Source: Blautia schinkii DSM 10518 (lineage in GTDB: Bacteria; Bacillota; Clostridia; Lachnospirales; Lachnospiraceae). From it: a stretch of DNA of 64,000 nucleotides. Shown in pieces: positions 41,799-50,230 of the stretch. The notes beneath the pieces were generated by a model that saw nothing but the letters and a program-made list of their open reading frames with translations, was not told the origin of the DNA and made no database searches. Position numbers and translations under genes: made by a program. Positions within the stretch are counted from its first letter, which is position 1; every line of letters starts with the position of its first letter. Location of the stretch: positions 186,001-250,000 of the forward strand of contig JNKJ01000010.1 in assembly GCA_000702025.1 (NCBI GenBank), in the 5' to 3' direction.

Positions 41799-42906
41799 TC
41801 TTTATGACAGCGTAACATTCAGCTTCCTTCCGGAAGAAATGAGAACGCCGGAATATGAAGCCGTGTGTTATGCGGTGGACAATCAGGTCAAGAAATATAT
41901 TGTCTACAAGCGGCGCGCGCATATATGGGCGAACCTGGAAGACGTCGCGGACGAACATCTTGATATGCTGGCGGTGGAATGTCGCGTCCTTTTCTACAAT
42001 ACCGATCTTGCGCCGGATATAAAGCGAAAACTGATCCTGAATTCTATGTATTGGTATATGAAGTTAGGAACAAGTCAGGCAATGCGCGAAATGATCGACA
42101 TTGTATTCGAGAACTATAACACAACCGTCGAAGAATGGTACACATACGCCGGGGAACCGTTTCATTTCATGGTGGCCGTGGATTCTAACGTCACACAGCT
42201 TTCAATCGCGGAATTCTTGCGTTACCTGAACACGGTCAAGAACGCGCGGTCGCGGTTCGATTATCTGATCCTTCAGAATAGCGCGGTGATCCGGCTGACG
42301 ACGTTTTCGGACGTCACGAATTTTATTTACACGTATTGCGGGCCTATGGAGTGCGGAACATATCCAGACATAGACACGGGCCTTCAGCTTGCGGAAGAAT
42401 CGCTTGTCCTGACGCCAGACGGAACCGAAAGATCGGCGTTCTACGATCATTCCGGAACGATTCCGGACATTGCGATCGGGTTTGAACTGGCGGAAGAACG
42501 TGTCGTCCTGGAAAGCGGCGCGGATCAGTTCGCGACAGTATATCCGGGCAACGATACGGAATCCGGAACGAATCCGGACATTGCAACCGGCTTTCAGACG
42601 GAAGACAATTCCGTCACGTTCAGCGGCGACACGGAACAGGGCCGGGCCGCCTACGAAAGCACGGGAACAAATCCGGACATTGCGGTCGGCGGCGTCATGG
42701 AAGACGCCGGGATCGGCCTTGAAGGATCGCCAGGCGAAACGCCGGTCGTTTATCCTTCTGACAGCGAAGCAGAATCCGGAACATATCCGGCCCCGTCAAC
42801 GGGGTTCACTTCGGTCGAAAGCGGCGTGGAAGCCGAAGCCGGAAGTTCTGAATCTGACTTATATTACAATCAGGCCAGCGAAGACGATTTCGCGGGCGAC
42901 GTATGA
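41791..42906 (+). CDS. Tail protein I with C-terminal repeats
   Basis: A 371-residue protein. The first 180 residues are the gpI family (LYDSVTFSFLPEEMRTPEYE; WYMKLGTSQAMREMIDIVF), which connects wedge and fibre. The second half is five copies of a 32-38 residue repeat starting S-G-T-x-P-D-I-A-x-G, at about residues 187, 220, 258, 290 and 328. These probably form a rod-like fibre attachment. The last residues are acidic. Confidence 0.88.
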   Translation: MISLYDSVTFSFLPEEMRTPEYEAVCYAVDNQVKKYIVYKRRAHIWANLEDVADEHLDMLAVECRVLFYNTDLAPDIKRKLILNSMYWYMKLGTSQAMREMIDIVFENYNTTVEEWYTYAGEPFHFMVAVDSNVTQLSIAEFLRYLNTVKNARSRFDYLILQNSAVIRLTTFSDVTNFIYTYCGPMECGTYPDIDTGLQLAEESLVLTPDGTERSAFYDHSGTIPDIAIGFELAEERVVLESGADQFATVYPGNDTESGTNPDIATGFQTEDNSVTFSGDTEQGRAAYESTGTNPDIAVGGVMEDAGIGLEGSPGETPVVYPSDSEAESGTYPAPSTGFTSVESGVEAEAGSSESDLYYNQASEDDFAGDV

Positions 42907-42919
42907 AAGGGGTGAAAGC

Positions 42920-43291
42920 ATGGCGAACACATGGAAATTGTCCGATCAGCTTATGACGGATATTAAGGAATTCTTATGCAATAAAGTTTCCTATGCCAGA
43001 TTTAAGAGCGGTTCACAGTGGACGAAGATCAAGATTTACCGCGCGACGGTCATGAACGACGGCCGCGTCGGGATTTATCTTCTTTTCGATCACGAAGCAC
43101 CGAACCAGATTTCACAGATCGAATTCTATGATACGGCTGGAAATCTTTTCGCGTCCGGAACAGAGAACATCAACAAGGAAGCCTTCGACGAAGGCGTTCT
43201 TTTCCGGTTTGCGATCAAGGTTGAACAGGTCGTTTCAAACGAAGCGGTCAGCGCGTCCGTCCGATCCGCGACGGCTGGCGTTTACGATTAA
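42920..43291 (+). CDS. Tail fibre-region protein
   Basis: A 123-residue protein (MANTWKLSDQLMTDIKEFLC; AGNLFASGTENINKEAF) after gpI. Its hydrophilic, beta-rich sequence and place suggest a fibre or collar connector. ATG 42920 follows GAAAGGGGTGAAAG. No firm family. Confidence 0.7.
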   Translation: MANTWKLSDQLMTDIKEFLCNKVSYARFKSGSQWTKIKIYRATVMNDGRVGIYLLFDHEAPNQISQIEFYDTAGNLFASGTENINKEAFDEGVLFRFAIKVEQVVSNEAVSASVRSATAGVYD

Positions 43292-43309
43292 GAAGGGAAG
43301 TGAATCAAA

Positions 43310-43801
43310 ATGTATATTCCTGTTTTTTGGAAAGACAGAATTGTCCAGTATCCGCGGCGCGTGTCCGTCCAGGACATAAGCCCCGGTATTAAAGAATGGA
43401 CACCGGCACCGGGAGAGGTCGAACAGGTCGGCACGGCACAGAGCGAACGGAACTTCGGGAACATGGATTTCGGCGTTCTGGAAAACGCGCTTCTTGTCGC
43501 GCACTGTCTGGAAGGCTTGCGGATCGTCATGGATCAGGCGCAGGACAACGGCGGCCAGTTCCTTGACGTCACGCTGAAGAATTCCTTCAAATATCCGGCG
43601 TCAAATGCGGAACAGACGGTCACGCTTCCGCACGTCCTGAACAATCTTGATTATGAAGTTCATCCGGAAATCAAGGATCAGGACGGCTATGTTGACCGTG
43701 TGGAAGTGTACGGGAAAGCCCTGAACGCTTTCAAGGTCAAATATTACGGGAGCGCGAAACAGGTCACGCTTCGGCTTCACGTGGTAGGGGGTGTGTTCTA
43801 A
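43310..43801 (+). CDS. Tail fibre-region protein
   Basis: A 163-residue beta-rich protein (MYIPVFWKDRIVQYPRRVSV), downstream of the baseplate genes and upstream of the DGR target. It is probably a fibre or baseplate decoration protein. Its stop overlaps the next ATG (TAATG). Not assigned to a named family. Confidence 0.65.
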   Translation: MYIPVFWKDRIVQYPRRVSVQDISPGIKEWTPAPGEVEQVGTAQSERNFGNMDFGVLENALLVAHCLEGLRIVMDQAQDNGGQFLDVTLKNSFKYPASNAEQTVTLPHVLNNLDYEVHPEIKDQDGYVDRVEVYGKALNAFKVKYYGSAKQVTLRLHVVGGVF

Positions 43802-43971
43802 TGGCCGCGAATGTCATTATCAAATCAGACGAACGCCGCCGCCAGGAAGCGGATATGTTGCGCGCGTTCGGCGGCGGACGTCCTGAAAACGGCGAAAAGG
43901 TCAATCGGGAATACGCCGAAGAAATCAACGCAAGGATGAACGATATTTATAGAAAGGTGGGAATAAGATAA
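43801..43971 (+). CDS. Small tail-region protein
   Basis: A 56-residue basic helical protein (MAANVIIKSDERRRQEADML) coupled at both ends by TAATG overlaps. Small size and place suggest a fibre chaperone or connector. Not recognised. Confidence 0.6.
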   Translation: MAANVIIKSDERRRQEADMLRAFGGGRPENGEKVNREYAEEINARMNDIYRKVGIR

Positions 43972-44330
43972 TGATTATCATTGAAAGGGGCGAAGGAAAG
44001 AAGATTTCCCATTCCGAAATGGGGAATTGGCTGAACGTCGGCGATCAGCTTATGTTCAATCTGGAAAAGATGGAAGACGACGCCGCGGTTCATATCGACG
44101 TCATGGGTTCCGCGAACGGGAAACTTCGGGAAAGTGAAGGCGTTTACTACGTCGCACAGATCGACATTCCGCCGCGGGCCTACACGGAAAAGGAAATCGA
44201 CAATCCTGACTATGATCCGGATCAGGAAGGATCGCAGAAGAAGATCATTGAACGCGATCCGGTTCCGTTCAGCATGGACAACGTGACGTTGACCTTATTC
44301 GAGTTGAAAGAAGGTGTATTCGATGAATAA
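43971..44330 (+). CDS. Tail-region protein upstream of DGR target 1
   Basis: A 119-residue acidic beta-rich protein (MIIIERGEGKKISHSEMGNW), overlapping both the previous and the next gene. Directly preceding the variable protein, it may be the fibre shaft or adaptor on which the target is displayed; this is inferred from context. Confidence 0.65.
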   Translation: MIIIERGEGKKISHSEMGNWLNVGDQLMFNLEKMEDDAAVHIDVMGSANGKLRESEGVYYVAQIDIPPRAYTEKEIDNPDYDPDQEGSQKKIIERDPVPFSMDNVTLTLFELKEGVFDE

Positions 44331-45372
44331 TTACAATTTTGACGCGCTTAAATTCGCCGTCGAAGGCATTTCGGGCGGCGCAAATACCGTTATCATGGAC
44401 AACGCTGATCTTCCGTCCTTCATGGTTCCGGTTTACAAGCGTACAAACGCACAGCTTTTCACGGGCGGATCGGAACAGACACATCCGGCCTTCATCGTGG
44501 ACACGGCGGAATACAACGCATTTTATTTCAGTCAGTTTATAAATTGCGTCGTGGACGGCCGCGCGTATTCCTGGCCGTTGGTCGATCCGGCCGCGTCCTT
44601 GAACTACGACGCCGCGCACAATTATTGCAACAAGAAAGGCCCCGGCTGGCATTTAGGAAGTATTCCTGAATGGGCGTGTATCAATCACTTGATCCGCAAG
44701 TCCGGCTTCGAGCCGCACGGCAACACGAACTTCGGAAAAGCGTATCAGCACGAACACGAAGCGGGCGCGGTCACGTACACATACGAAGATTCAGGAACGA
44801 AGATCGGACGCACGGCGACGGGTTCCGGCCCGGCAACCTGGCGGCATGACGGCACGTTCGCCGGAATTGCCGATTGGGTGGGCGACGTCTGGAAATGGAT
44901 GTCCGGCGCGCGCGTCGTGGACGGCGAAATTCAGTTCTTCGTCGGCAACCTGGCGGCGAAGCAGACGTCCGCGGCGGCCGGTTCGTCCTTCTGGAAAGCG
45001 GTTCTTGAAAACGGAAGTCTTGTCGATCCTGGCACGGCCGACACGCTGAAATATACGAAAGCGTTCAAGATCGCGAAGGACACGGGCGAAAAGGGCAACA
45101 CAAGCACGCCGAACTTCAATGTGATCGCGGCCGACGAAGGCGTTTCCGCGATCCCGGAAATCCTTCTGGCGTTGAACCTGGCCCCGGTCGCGGCTGATAA
45201 AGAGAAGTACAAGGGCGGCTTCTGGATTAACAACGAAGGCGAACGCTTGCCGATTGTAGGCGCGGGTTGGTACTACACGTCGAACGCCGGTTCGTCCGCT
45301 TTGGGCTTCAACTCTCCGCGGACGAACGCGAGCCACAACCTCGGCTTCTTCTCCGCTTTTATGGAGTTGTGA
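44323..45372 (+). CDS. DGR target protein 1, FGE/C-type-lectin-like receptor-binding protein
   Basis: A 349-residue protein, last of the tail genes and first of the DGR cassette. The FGE/C-lectin-like core includes VVDGRAYSWPLVDP, PHGNTNFGKAY and TGSGPATWRHDGTF. The VR occupies codons 307-345. Relative to the TR-encoded peptide, changed residues are G315, Y317, Y318, G328, S331, S337 and L340, each from an AAY or ATC template codon. It would be the tail-tip receptor-binding protein whose specificity is varied. ATG 44323 follows GAAAGAAGGTG; no signal peptide. Confidence 0.9.
   Translation: MNNYNFDALKFAVEGISGGANTVIMDNADLPSFMVPVYKRTNAQLFTGGSEQTHPAFIVDTAEYNAFYFSQFINCVVDGRAYSWPLVDPAASLNYDAAHNYCNKKGPGWHLGSIPEWACINHLIRKSGFEPHGNTNFGKAYQHEHEAGAVTYTYEDSGTKIGRTATGSGPATWRHDGTFAGIADWVGDVWKWMSGARVVDGEIQFFVGNLAAKQTSAAAGSSFWKAVLENGSLVDPGTADTLKYTKAFKIAKDTGEKGNTSTPNFNVIAADEGVSAIPEILLALNLAPVAADKEKYKGGFWINNEGERLPIVGAGWYYTSNAGSSALGFNSPRTNASHNLGFFSAFMEL
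45243..45358 (+). repeat. VR1: DGR variable repeat VR1
   Basis: 116 bp aligned without gaps to the template repeat (offset 656). I count 10 differences, all at template A positions (A to G five times, A to T three, A to C two). The 3' end CGGCTTCTTCTCCGCTT is invariant. Confidence 0.97.
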
Positions 45373-45387
45373 TCTGTAATCTGAAAC

Positions 45388-45420
45388 ACTGTAATCTGAC
45401 GGGGCCGCGGTAGCGGCCCC
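45388..45420 (+). promoter_or_regulatory. Conserved post-VR element: 12-mer plus hairpin
   Basis: ACTGTAATCTGA (45388-45399), one base, then GGGGCCGC-GGTA-GCGGCCCC (45401-45420), an 8-bp stem with a GGTA loop that fits the GRNA tetraloop described for retrohoming hairpins. It is absent downstream of TR and repeated downstream of VR2. Confidence 0.8.
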
Positions 45421-45445
45421 TATGAACGGAAAGGTTTAGAAAAAT

Positions 45446-45874
45446 ATGGACGATAACCGATACAACCGGAAGGCCGGTCAGAACTTGACGCCGCGACAGG
45501 ACGCGGCGGAAGTCAGGGAACAGCGGAAGGGCCTTGTGATCCTTCAGCGGACAAAAGACCTTGCCGGTTATCTTTATATCGCTTTTGTGAAATATCCAAA
45601 ATATGAAAAGCTGGGCTTCATGGCCGATTATAAGAAGACGTTGTTTCAGTTCCTTTCGCTGATTATATCGGCGCAAAAGAAATATTATAAAAAGACGACG
45701 CTTCAGGACGCGGACGTCCAGCTTGAATTATTACGGCTTTTCAATGATCTTTCCTATGATCTGAAATTTATAGATGAAAAGCGTTATTTGCTAGTGGCGA
45801 ACATGATGAACGAGATCGGGCGGCTTCTCGGCGGCTGGATTCAATCTCAAAAAGACACTGGCAAAACGGGATAG
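45446..45874 (+). CDS. avd: DGR accessory protein, Avd-like four-helix bundle
   Basis: A 142-residue basic helical protein between target 1 and TR. Helices such as LQRTKDLAGYLYIAFVKYPK, TLFQFLSLIISAQKKYY and LLVANMMNEIGRLLGGW match the four-helix bundle of DGR accessory proteins (related to the 23S rRNA intervening-sequence proteins). Avd forms a basic pentamer that binds the reverse transcriptase and template RNA and is needed for cDNA synthesis. Confidence 0.88.
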   Translation: MDDNRYNRKAGQNLTPRQDAAEVREQRKGLVILQRTKDLAGYLYIAFVKYPKYEKLGFMADYKKTLFQFLSLIISAQKKYYKKTTLQDADVQLELLRLFNDLSYDLKFIDEKRYLLVANMMNEIGRLLGGWIQSQKDTGKTG

Positions 45875-46295
45875 AATCCCGCCAGGGAATGAGCCGTTAC
45901 GCTTGCCGATTGTAGGCGCGAATTGGAACAACACGTCGAACGCCGGTTCGTCCGCTTTGAACTTCAACAATCCGCGGACGAACGCGAACCACAACATCGG
46001 CTTCTTCTCCGCTTACCCTTTTATCGAGAACACGTCGTCCACGCGCCGCCGTGCAGTGAAAGCAAAGGGAAAGGGGCTTATTTCCTCAACCGGCCACGGC
46101 CGGAGAAAATTAAACAATCCGGAAGAAACTTTTCCGGGGAAAACTAATTTGTCCGGCGCGAAAGGCGGGTTCTTCTTCCAGGGGAATCCGCCTTTCCTTT
46201 ATACAGTTAGTAGCGCGTCGAAGGGTGTACCGGTCGGACAAGGGCGCGGCGGCCGAAAGTCGCCGCGCGAATCCTTTTGAAAGGAATCTGTTTTT
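45875..46295 (+). ncRNA. DGR template RNA region (TR plus spacer)
   Basis: The 421-base gap between avd and the reverse transcriptase holds TR and a 280-base spacer. The spacer has two clear hairpins: AAAGGCGG/CCGCCTTT (around 46159-46196) and GCGCGGCG/CGCCGCGC (46244-46251/46261-46268). In the Bordetella phage DGR the RNA downstream of TR is bound by RT-Avd and primes cDNA. A 126-codon open frame across this region is taken to be chance. Confidence 0.7.
45899..46014 (+). repeat. TR: DGR template repeat TR
   Basis: The invariant donor. In the reading frame of the targets it encodes LPIVGANWNNTSNAGSSALN and then FNNPRTNANHNIGFFSA, where AAC/AAT codons mark the variable positions: adenine-specific mutation of AAY yields diverse residues but no stop codon. 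It matches VR1 over 116 bp and VR2 over 110 bp. Confidence 0.97.
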
Positions 46296-47444
46296 ATGCC
46301 AAAAACTTTCAATATCACACATGACGAAATAATCAGTCAGGAAAATTTGCTTCTGGCGAACAAACACGCCGAAGATTGCAAGCGGTTTCGTGATGAAATT
46401 TTAGCTTTCAACGCGCACCGTCAGGAAAATATAATCAGCTTGCACAACGATCTGACGTATTTTCCGGAAGGCGGGGAGCCTGGCGGCGAATTGCAGTCGA
46501 ATTATAAGGTCGGCAAATACCGCATGAAGAAGATTTTCGAGCCGAAGCCGCGTATTATCATGGCCCTTCCGTACCGTGACCGCGTTGTCCAGTGGGCTTT
46601 TTACCAGAAATTAAGCCCGCTATTCGACAAGACGTTCATTGAACATTCATACGCGAACCGGGAAGGAAAGGGCGCGGATCGGGCGCGGATCACGCTTCAG
46701 AAATGGCTTCGCAAGGTCAATCGGAGCGGCGGAAAGTGGTATGTCCTGAAGCTGGACATTTCAAAATATTTCTATCGCGTCGATCACGAAGTTCTTATGA
46801 ACATTCTTTCACGCCGGATCAAGGACAAATTGATCCTGAAAGACCTTTACAATTTGATAAATTGCGAAGACACGGCCTTCGGGCTTCCGTCAGGCGTTCA
46901 GCCGGAATTATGCGATCGGGAAGAATGGGTTTTCAATAAGGGTATGCCGATCGGGAACCTGACTTCACAAATGTTCGCGAACATCTATCTGAACGAACTG
47001 GATCAATACTGTAAACACGTTTTGCACGTTCATTATCTGATTAGATATGCGGACGATATAATCATTCTTTACCAGGGCAAGCGGGAAACGGAAGGGCTGA
47101 AGGATCAGATCGAAATGTTCCTGAATGACAATTTGCGTCTGGAACTGAACAAAAAGACGACGATCCGCCCGGCGTGGCTTCCGGTCGAGTTCGTCGGCGC
47201 GGTCATATCGCCGCTATTTATCAAAATGCGCAAGAGTACGCAAAAGCGCATGAAGGCGCGAATCCGTTTCATCAAAAAACTGTATGAAGCGGGGCTTATG
47301 GCCTGGTATAAGGTCGATAGCACTATGCAAAGCTATTTCGGATTGATCCGCGGCTTCACGGCCGGGAACCTTCTTCGGAAAATATTGGACGAATTCGTTT
47401 TTGTGGTAAACAACGCGAAGCGGGTGATTTCTTCCCGCTTTTAA
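46296..47444 (+). CDS. DGR reverse transcriptase
   Basis: A 382-residue group II-intron-like reverse transcriptase. DGR hallmarks are IGNLTSQ at residues 219-225 (in place of the usual QGxxxSP-type motif) and the catalytic YADD at residues 251-254 (LIRYADDIIILYQG). Other RT motifs: PRIIMALPYRDRVVQWAFY and KLDISKYFYRVDH. It copies TR RNA with errors at adenines and the cDNA replaces a VR. GAAAGGAATC precedes the ATG. Confidence 0.95.
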   Translation: MPKTFNITHDEIISQENLLLANKHAEDCKRFRDEILAFNAHRQENIISLHNDLTYFPEGGEPGGELQSNYKVGKYRMKKIFEPKPRIIMALPYRDRVVQWAFYQKLSPLFDKTFIEHSYANREGKGADRARITLQKWLRKVNRSGGKWYVLKLDISKYFYRVDHEVLMNILSRRIKDKLILKDLYNLINCEDTAFGLPSGVQPELCDREEWVFNKGMPIGNLTSQMFANIYLNELDQYCKHVLHVHYLIRYADDIIILYQGKRETEGLKDQIEMFLNDNLRLELNKKTTIRPAWLPVEFVGAVISPLFIKMRKSTQKRMKARIRFIKKLYEAGLMAWYKVDSTMQSYFGLIRGFTAGNLLRKILDEFVFVVNNAKRVISSRF

Positions 47445-47478
47445 TTGTCTAATAAACAAGGAAAGGGGGGTTCGCATT

Positions 47479-47760
47479 ATGCCGGACAATACAGCACCGT
47501 CAAAATCGTTTGAACGCGAAGTCCTTGATCGGCTGACGATTATCGAACAGAAGTTAGATAGTTACAGCAACGCAAAGGCGAAGACGTATGAGAACGAAAA
47601 AAAGCTGATCGAACTGGAACACGAAGTCAGCGATCAGGAAGACCGGATCAAAGTTCTTGAAGAAAAAAACACGTGGCTTTCAAGAACGATTGTCGCCGCG
47701 GTGATTGCGGCGGCGGTCGGCGTCGTGTTTACGCTGGCGCGAATGGGTGCGGGGATTTAA
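47479..47760 (+). CDS. xhlA: XhlA-family lysis/holin accessory protein
   Basis: A 93-residue protein with an N-terminal coiled coil (EREVLDRLTIIEQKLDSYSN; ELEHEVSDQEDRIKVLEEK) and a single C-terminal membrane segment, the XhlA/haemolysin-like layout. It works with holin in membrane lysis. GGAAAGGGGGG precedes the ATG. Confidence 0.82.
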   Translation: MPDNTAPSKSFEREVLDRLTIIEQKLDSYSNAKAKTYENEKKLIELEHEVSDQEDRIKVLEEKNTWLSRTIVAAVIAAAVGVVFTLARMGAGI

Positions 47761-47772
47761 GAGGGGGAGAGC

Positions 47773-48096
47773 ATGAGCGGGAAAAGAAAAAAGGCGAAAA
47801 CAAAGCCTGAATTTTCAAAGTTCATTCTGGCCGTTTCCGCGCTGGAATGTTGGATCGTGACCGGGGCCGCGCTTGTCATGGCGTGGATCGGGAAAGACAC
47901 GTCTGTCTTTTGTTATCTGATCCCGTCGTCGTGGGGGGCCTATGGGATTTCACGGGCCTTTTATTACAATAAGGCGAAATCAGAAAACGCGATCAAACTT
48001 CGGAAGGCGTACCAGGCGGCCGGGCTGGATTCCGCGCCAGCGGATCAGGAATTTGAATCGGCAATGTCTGAAGAAATTCAGAATCAAAATTATTAA
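47773..48096 (+). CDS. Small membrane protein of the lysis cassette
   Basis: A 107-residue protein with two membrane segments (about 20-40 and 47-65) and a hydrophilic C-terminal tail. It lies between XhlA and the LLH-type holin. Possibly a second holin or antiholin; similar proteins occur in clostridial phages. Confidence 0.7.
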   Translation: MSGKRKKAKTKPEFSKFILAVSALECWIVTGAALVMAWIGKDTSVFCYLIPSSWGAYGISRAFYYNKAKSENAIKLRKAYQAAGLDSAPADQEFESAMSEEIQNQNY

Positions 48097-48113
48097 AGGA
48101 GAGTGAAAGAAGT

Positions 48114-48500
48114 ATGGACATTCAGCAGACACTTGTAACATTGTTATCCGCGGTTATTTGCGTCGCAATCCCGATCGTCGTCAAGGCGGCGACGGATTTC
48201 CTTCGCAACGTCACGGAAGGAACCGTGATCGAAGAAGCGATCGACATTGTTTGCGACGCGGTGGACGAAACGAACCAGACGTTCGCGGATCAGCTTCGCA
48301 AGGACGGCACATTCAACGAAGCTATGCAGAAGGAAGCCTTGCGCCGGTCGCTTGAAAATTCCCTGGCGAAGATGAATGACCGCATGAAGACGGTGATCGA
48401 GAAACATTATAACGATCTGGAAAAGTGGATTCTGACGCAGATCGAAGCAATGTGCAAGCAGAACAACAAGGAAGCCGCGGCCACGAACGCGGCGCAATGA
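48114..48500 (+). CDS. Phage holin, LLH family
   Basis: A 128-residue protein with an N-terminal membrane segment (VTLLSAVICVAIPIVVKAAT) and an amphipathic helical tail (AIDIVCDAVDETNQTFADQL), the pattern of the LL-H holin family. It would time lysis by forming membrane pores for the endolysin that follows. Confidence 0.85.
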   Translation: MDIQQTLVTLLSAVICVAIPIVVKAATDFLRNVTEGTVIEEAIDIVCDAVDETNQTFADQLRKDGTFNEAMQKEALRRSLENSLAKMNDRMKTVIEKHYNDLEKWILTQIEAMCKQNNKEAAATNAAQ

Positions 48501-48558
48501 GCAACACGGGGCGGGCGTTCTTCTGGCGTCCGCCTTTTTTAGAAGGGAGTAGTTTTAT

Positions 48559-50127
48559 ATGAAAATCTTATTGATTTCAGGACATGGCGCGGGCGATCCT
48601 GGCGCGTCGTCGAAGTTCGGCGTCGAAGCGACGGAAACCGTCGTCATGGTACAGGAAATTCAAAAGGCCCTGGCCGGTTATGCTGACGTGACGCTTTATC
48701 CCACGGATTGGAACGCATACAGCGACCTTCACGCCGGGGGCCTGAAGGTCAAGCCGTCTGATTATGACTATGTTCTGGAAGTGCATTTCAACGCTTGCGT
48801 GAATGACACGGCCGGAGACGGAAAGACAACCGGAACGGAAATCTATGTCACGACGTCGGAAAGCGGCGTCACAGTCGAACAGGCGATCGTTAATCAGATC
48901 GCGAAGCTGGGATTCAAAAACCGCGGCGTAAAGCGGACGAATTTTTCCGTGATCTATAATTGCAAAAAGGCCGGAACGTCCGCCGCGCTTCTGGAAACGT
49001 GTTTCATCGACGACAAAGACGATATGACGATCTACAACGGGAACAAGGCCGCCGTCGCCAGGGCCGCCGCACAAGGGATCATTGACGGCTTCGGGCTGAA
49101 AAAGAGCGGTTCCGGATCGTCCGGCCAGTCGTCCGGGAACACGTCCGGAACGTCCGGGAAGAAGGTTGTGAACGCGAAATGTGCGTCGCCGGAAGCATTT
49201 ATCAAGCTGATCGCGCCGTTGTGTCAGGCAGATTATAAAAAGCACAACGTCCTTCCTTCCCTGTCGATCACACAGGCTTGTCTTGAATCCGGTTACGGAA
49301 CAAGCGATCTTTATGTCTACGGCGGCGCGGCGTTCGGGATCAAGGCGTCCGGGGGCTGGAACGGGAAAATCTTCCGGAAAAGTTCAAAAGAGGTTTACAA
49401 CGGCGTCACGAAATACGAAGAATCCGATTTCCGCGCGTATGACAATCTGGAAGCGTCCGTCGCGGATCACGGCGAATTCTTGCAGAAAGACCGTTACAAG
49501 AAGGTTGTCGGCGAAAAAGATTTCGCCACGGCCGCGAAGGAAATCAAGGCGGCCGGATATGCAACCGATCCGGCATATACAAACAGCCTGACGAACATCT
49601 ACAAGAAGTATAATATCGGTCAGTATGATTCCGTTGTGTCCGGGAACGCCGGAAAGGGCGACACGGCCGCGCAGAGCGCGCCAGGAACGGCCGGAACCGG
49701 TTCAGGGGATATTCAGGTCGGTTCTTCCGTCACAATCGCGCCAGGGGCCGTTTACGGCGGTTTGAGTACGGCCCGCGGCCGCCAGGTTCCCGCCGTCCAG
49801 TGTGGAACGAAGAAACACACGGTCGCGGCGATCGAGGATCACAAGGGCGTCAGGGAAGCGAAGCTGAAAGAAATAAATTCATGGGTTGCCGTGTCTTCGC
49901 TTCGGGCGTCTGGCGGCGGCGGGATCAAGGTCGGTTCCTCCGTTACGATTTCGGCCGGGGCCGTGTATGGCGGATTAAGCACGACGCGCGGGCAATCCGT
50001 ACCGGCCGCACAATGCGGCGGCAAGAAACACACGGTCGCCGCGCTTGCAACACACAAGGGCGTCGCGGAAGCGAAGCTGAAAGAAATAAATTCGTGGGTT
50101 GCGCTTTCGTATTTGAACCTTGTCTGA
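48559..50127 (+). CDS. Endolysin: amidase, glucosaminidase and two wall-binding repeats
   Basis: A 522-residue modular lysin. Residues 1-175 are an N-acetylmuramoyl-L-alanine amidase (zinc ligands in ISGHGAGDPG, Glu in TETVVM, LEVHFNA; catalytic Glu in LLETCF). After a Ser/Gly linker, residues 210-355 are a glucosaminidase (SITQACLESGYGTS, with the catalytic Glu). The C-terminal part is two near-identical units of about 60 residues (GSSVTI.PGAVYGGLST; AKLKEINSWVA), probably wall-binding. Two enzymatic domains plus a duplicated tail is typical of clostridial lysins. Confidence 0.9.
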   Translation: MKILLISGHGAGDPGASSKFGVEATETVVMVQEIQKALAGYADVTLYPTDWNAYSDLHAGGLKVKPSDYDYVLEVHFNACVNDTAGDGKTTGTEIYVTTSESGVTVEQAIVNQIAKLGFKNRGVKRTNFSVIYNCKKAGTSAALLETCFIDDKDDMTIYNGNKAAVARAAAQGIIDGFGLKKSGSGSSGQSSGNTSGTSGKKVVNAKCASPEAFIKLIAPLCQADYKKHNVLPSLSITQACLESGYGTSDLYVYGGAAFGIKASGGWNGKIFRKSSKEVYNGVTKYEESDFRAYDNLEASVADHGEFLQKDRYKKVVGEKDFATAAKEIKAAGYATDPAYTNSLTNIYKKYNIGQYDSVVSGNAGKGDTAAQSAPGTAGTGSGDIQVGSSVTIAPGAVYGGLSTARGRQVPAVQCGTKKHTVAAIEDHKGVREAKLKEINSWVAVSSLRASGGGGIKVGSSVTISAGAVYGGLSTTRGQSVPAAQCGGKKHTVAALATHKGVAEAKLKEINSWVALSYLNLV

Positions 50128-50183
50128 CGCGCGTATTTGCCCGCCAGGGGCGTTTTGAAGGGTGAGTTTGGGGAATTGCAAAG

Positions 50184-50214
50184 GAAGCCGCGGAAAATGG
50201 ATTTCCGGGGCTTC
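50184..50214 (+). terminator. Hairpin after the endolysin gene
   Basis: A 13-bp stem with one mismatch (GAAGCCGCGGAAA with TTTCCGGGGCTTC) and a 5-base loop follows the late operon. There is no T-run, so it may act as a transcript stabiliser or weak terminator. Confidence 0.45.
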
Positions 50215-50230
50215 TGGCGCGTTCCCTGTC

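Noticed and set aside
45903..46280. Open frame of 126 codons across TR and spacer as a gene
   Set aside because: The first part is the TR reading of the target C-terminus, there is no ribosome site, and the rest is low-complexity basic sequence over RNA hairpins; it is the template RNA region.
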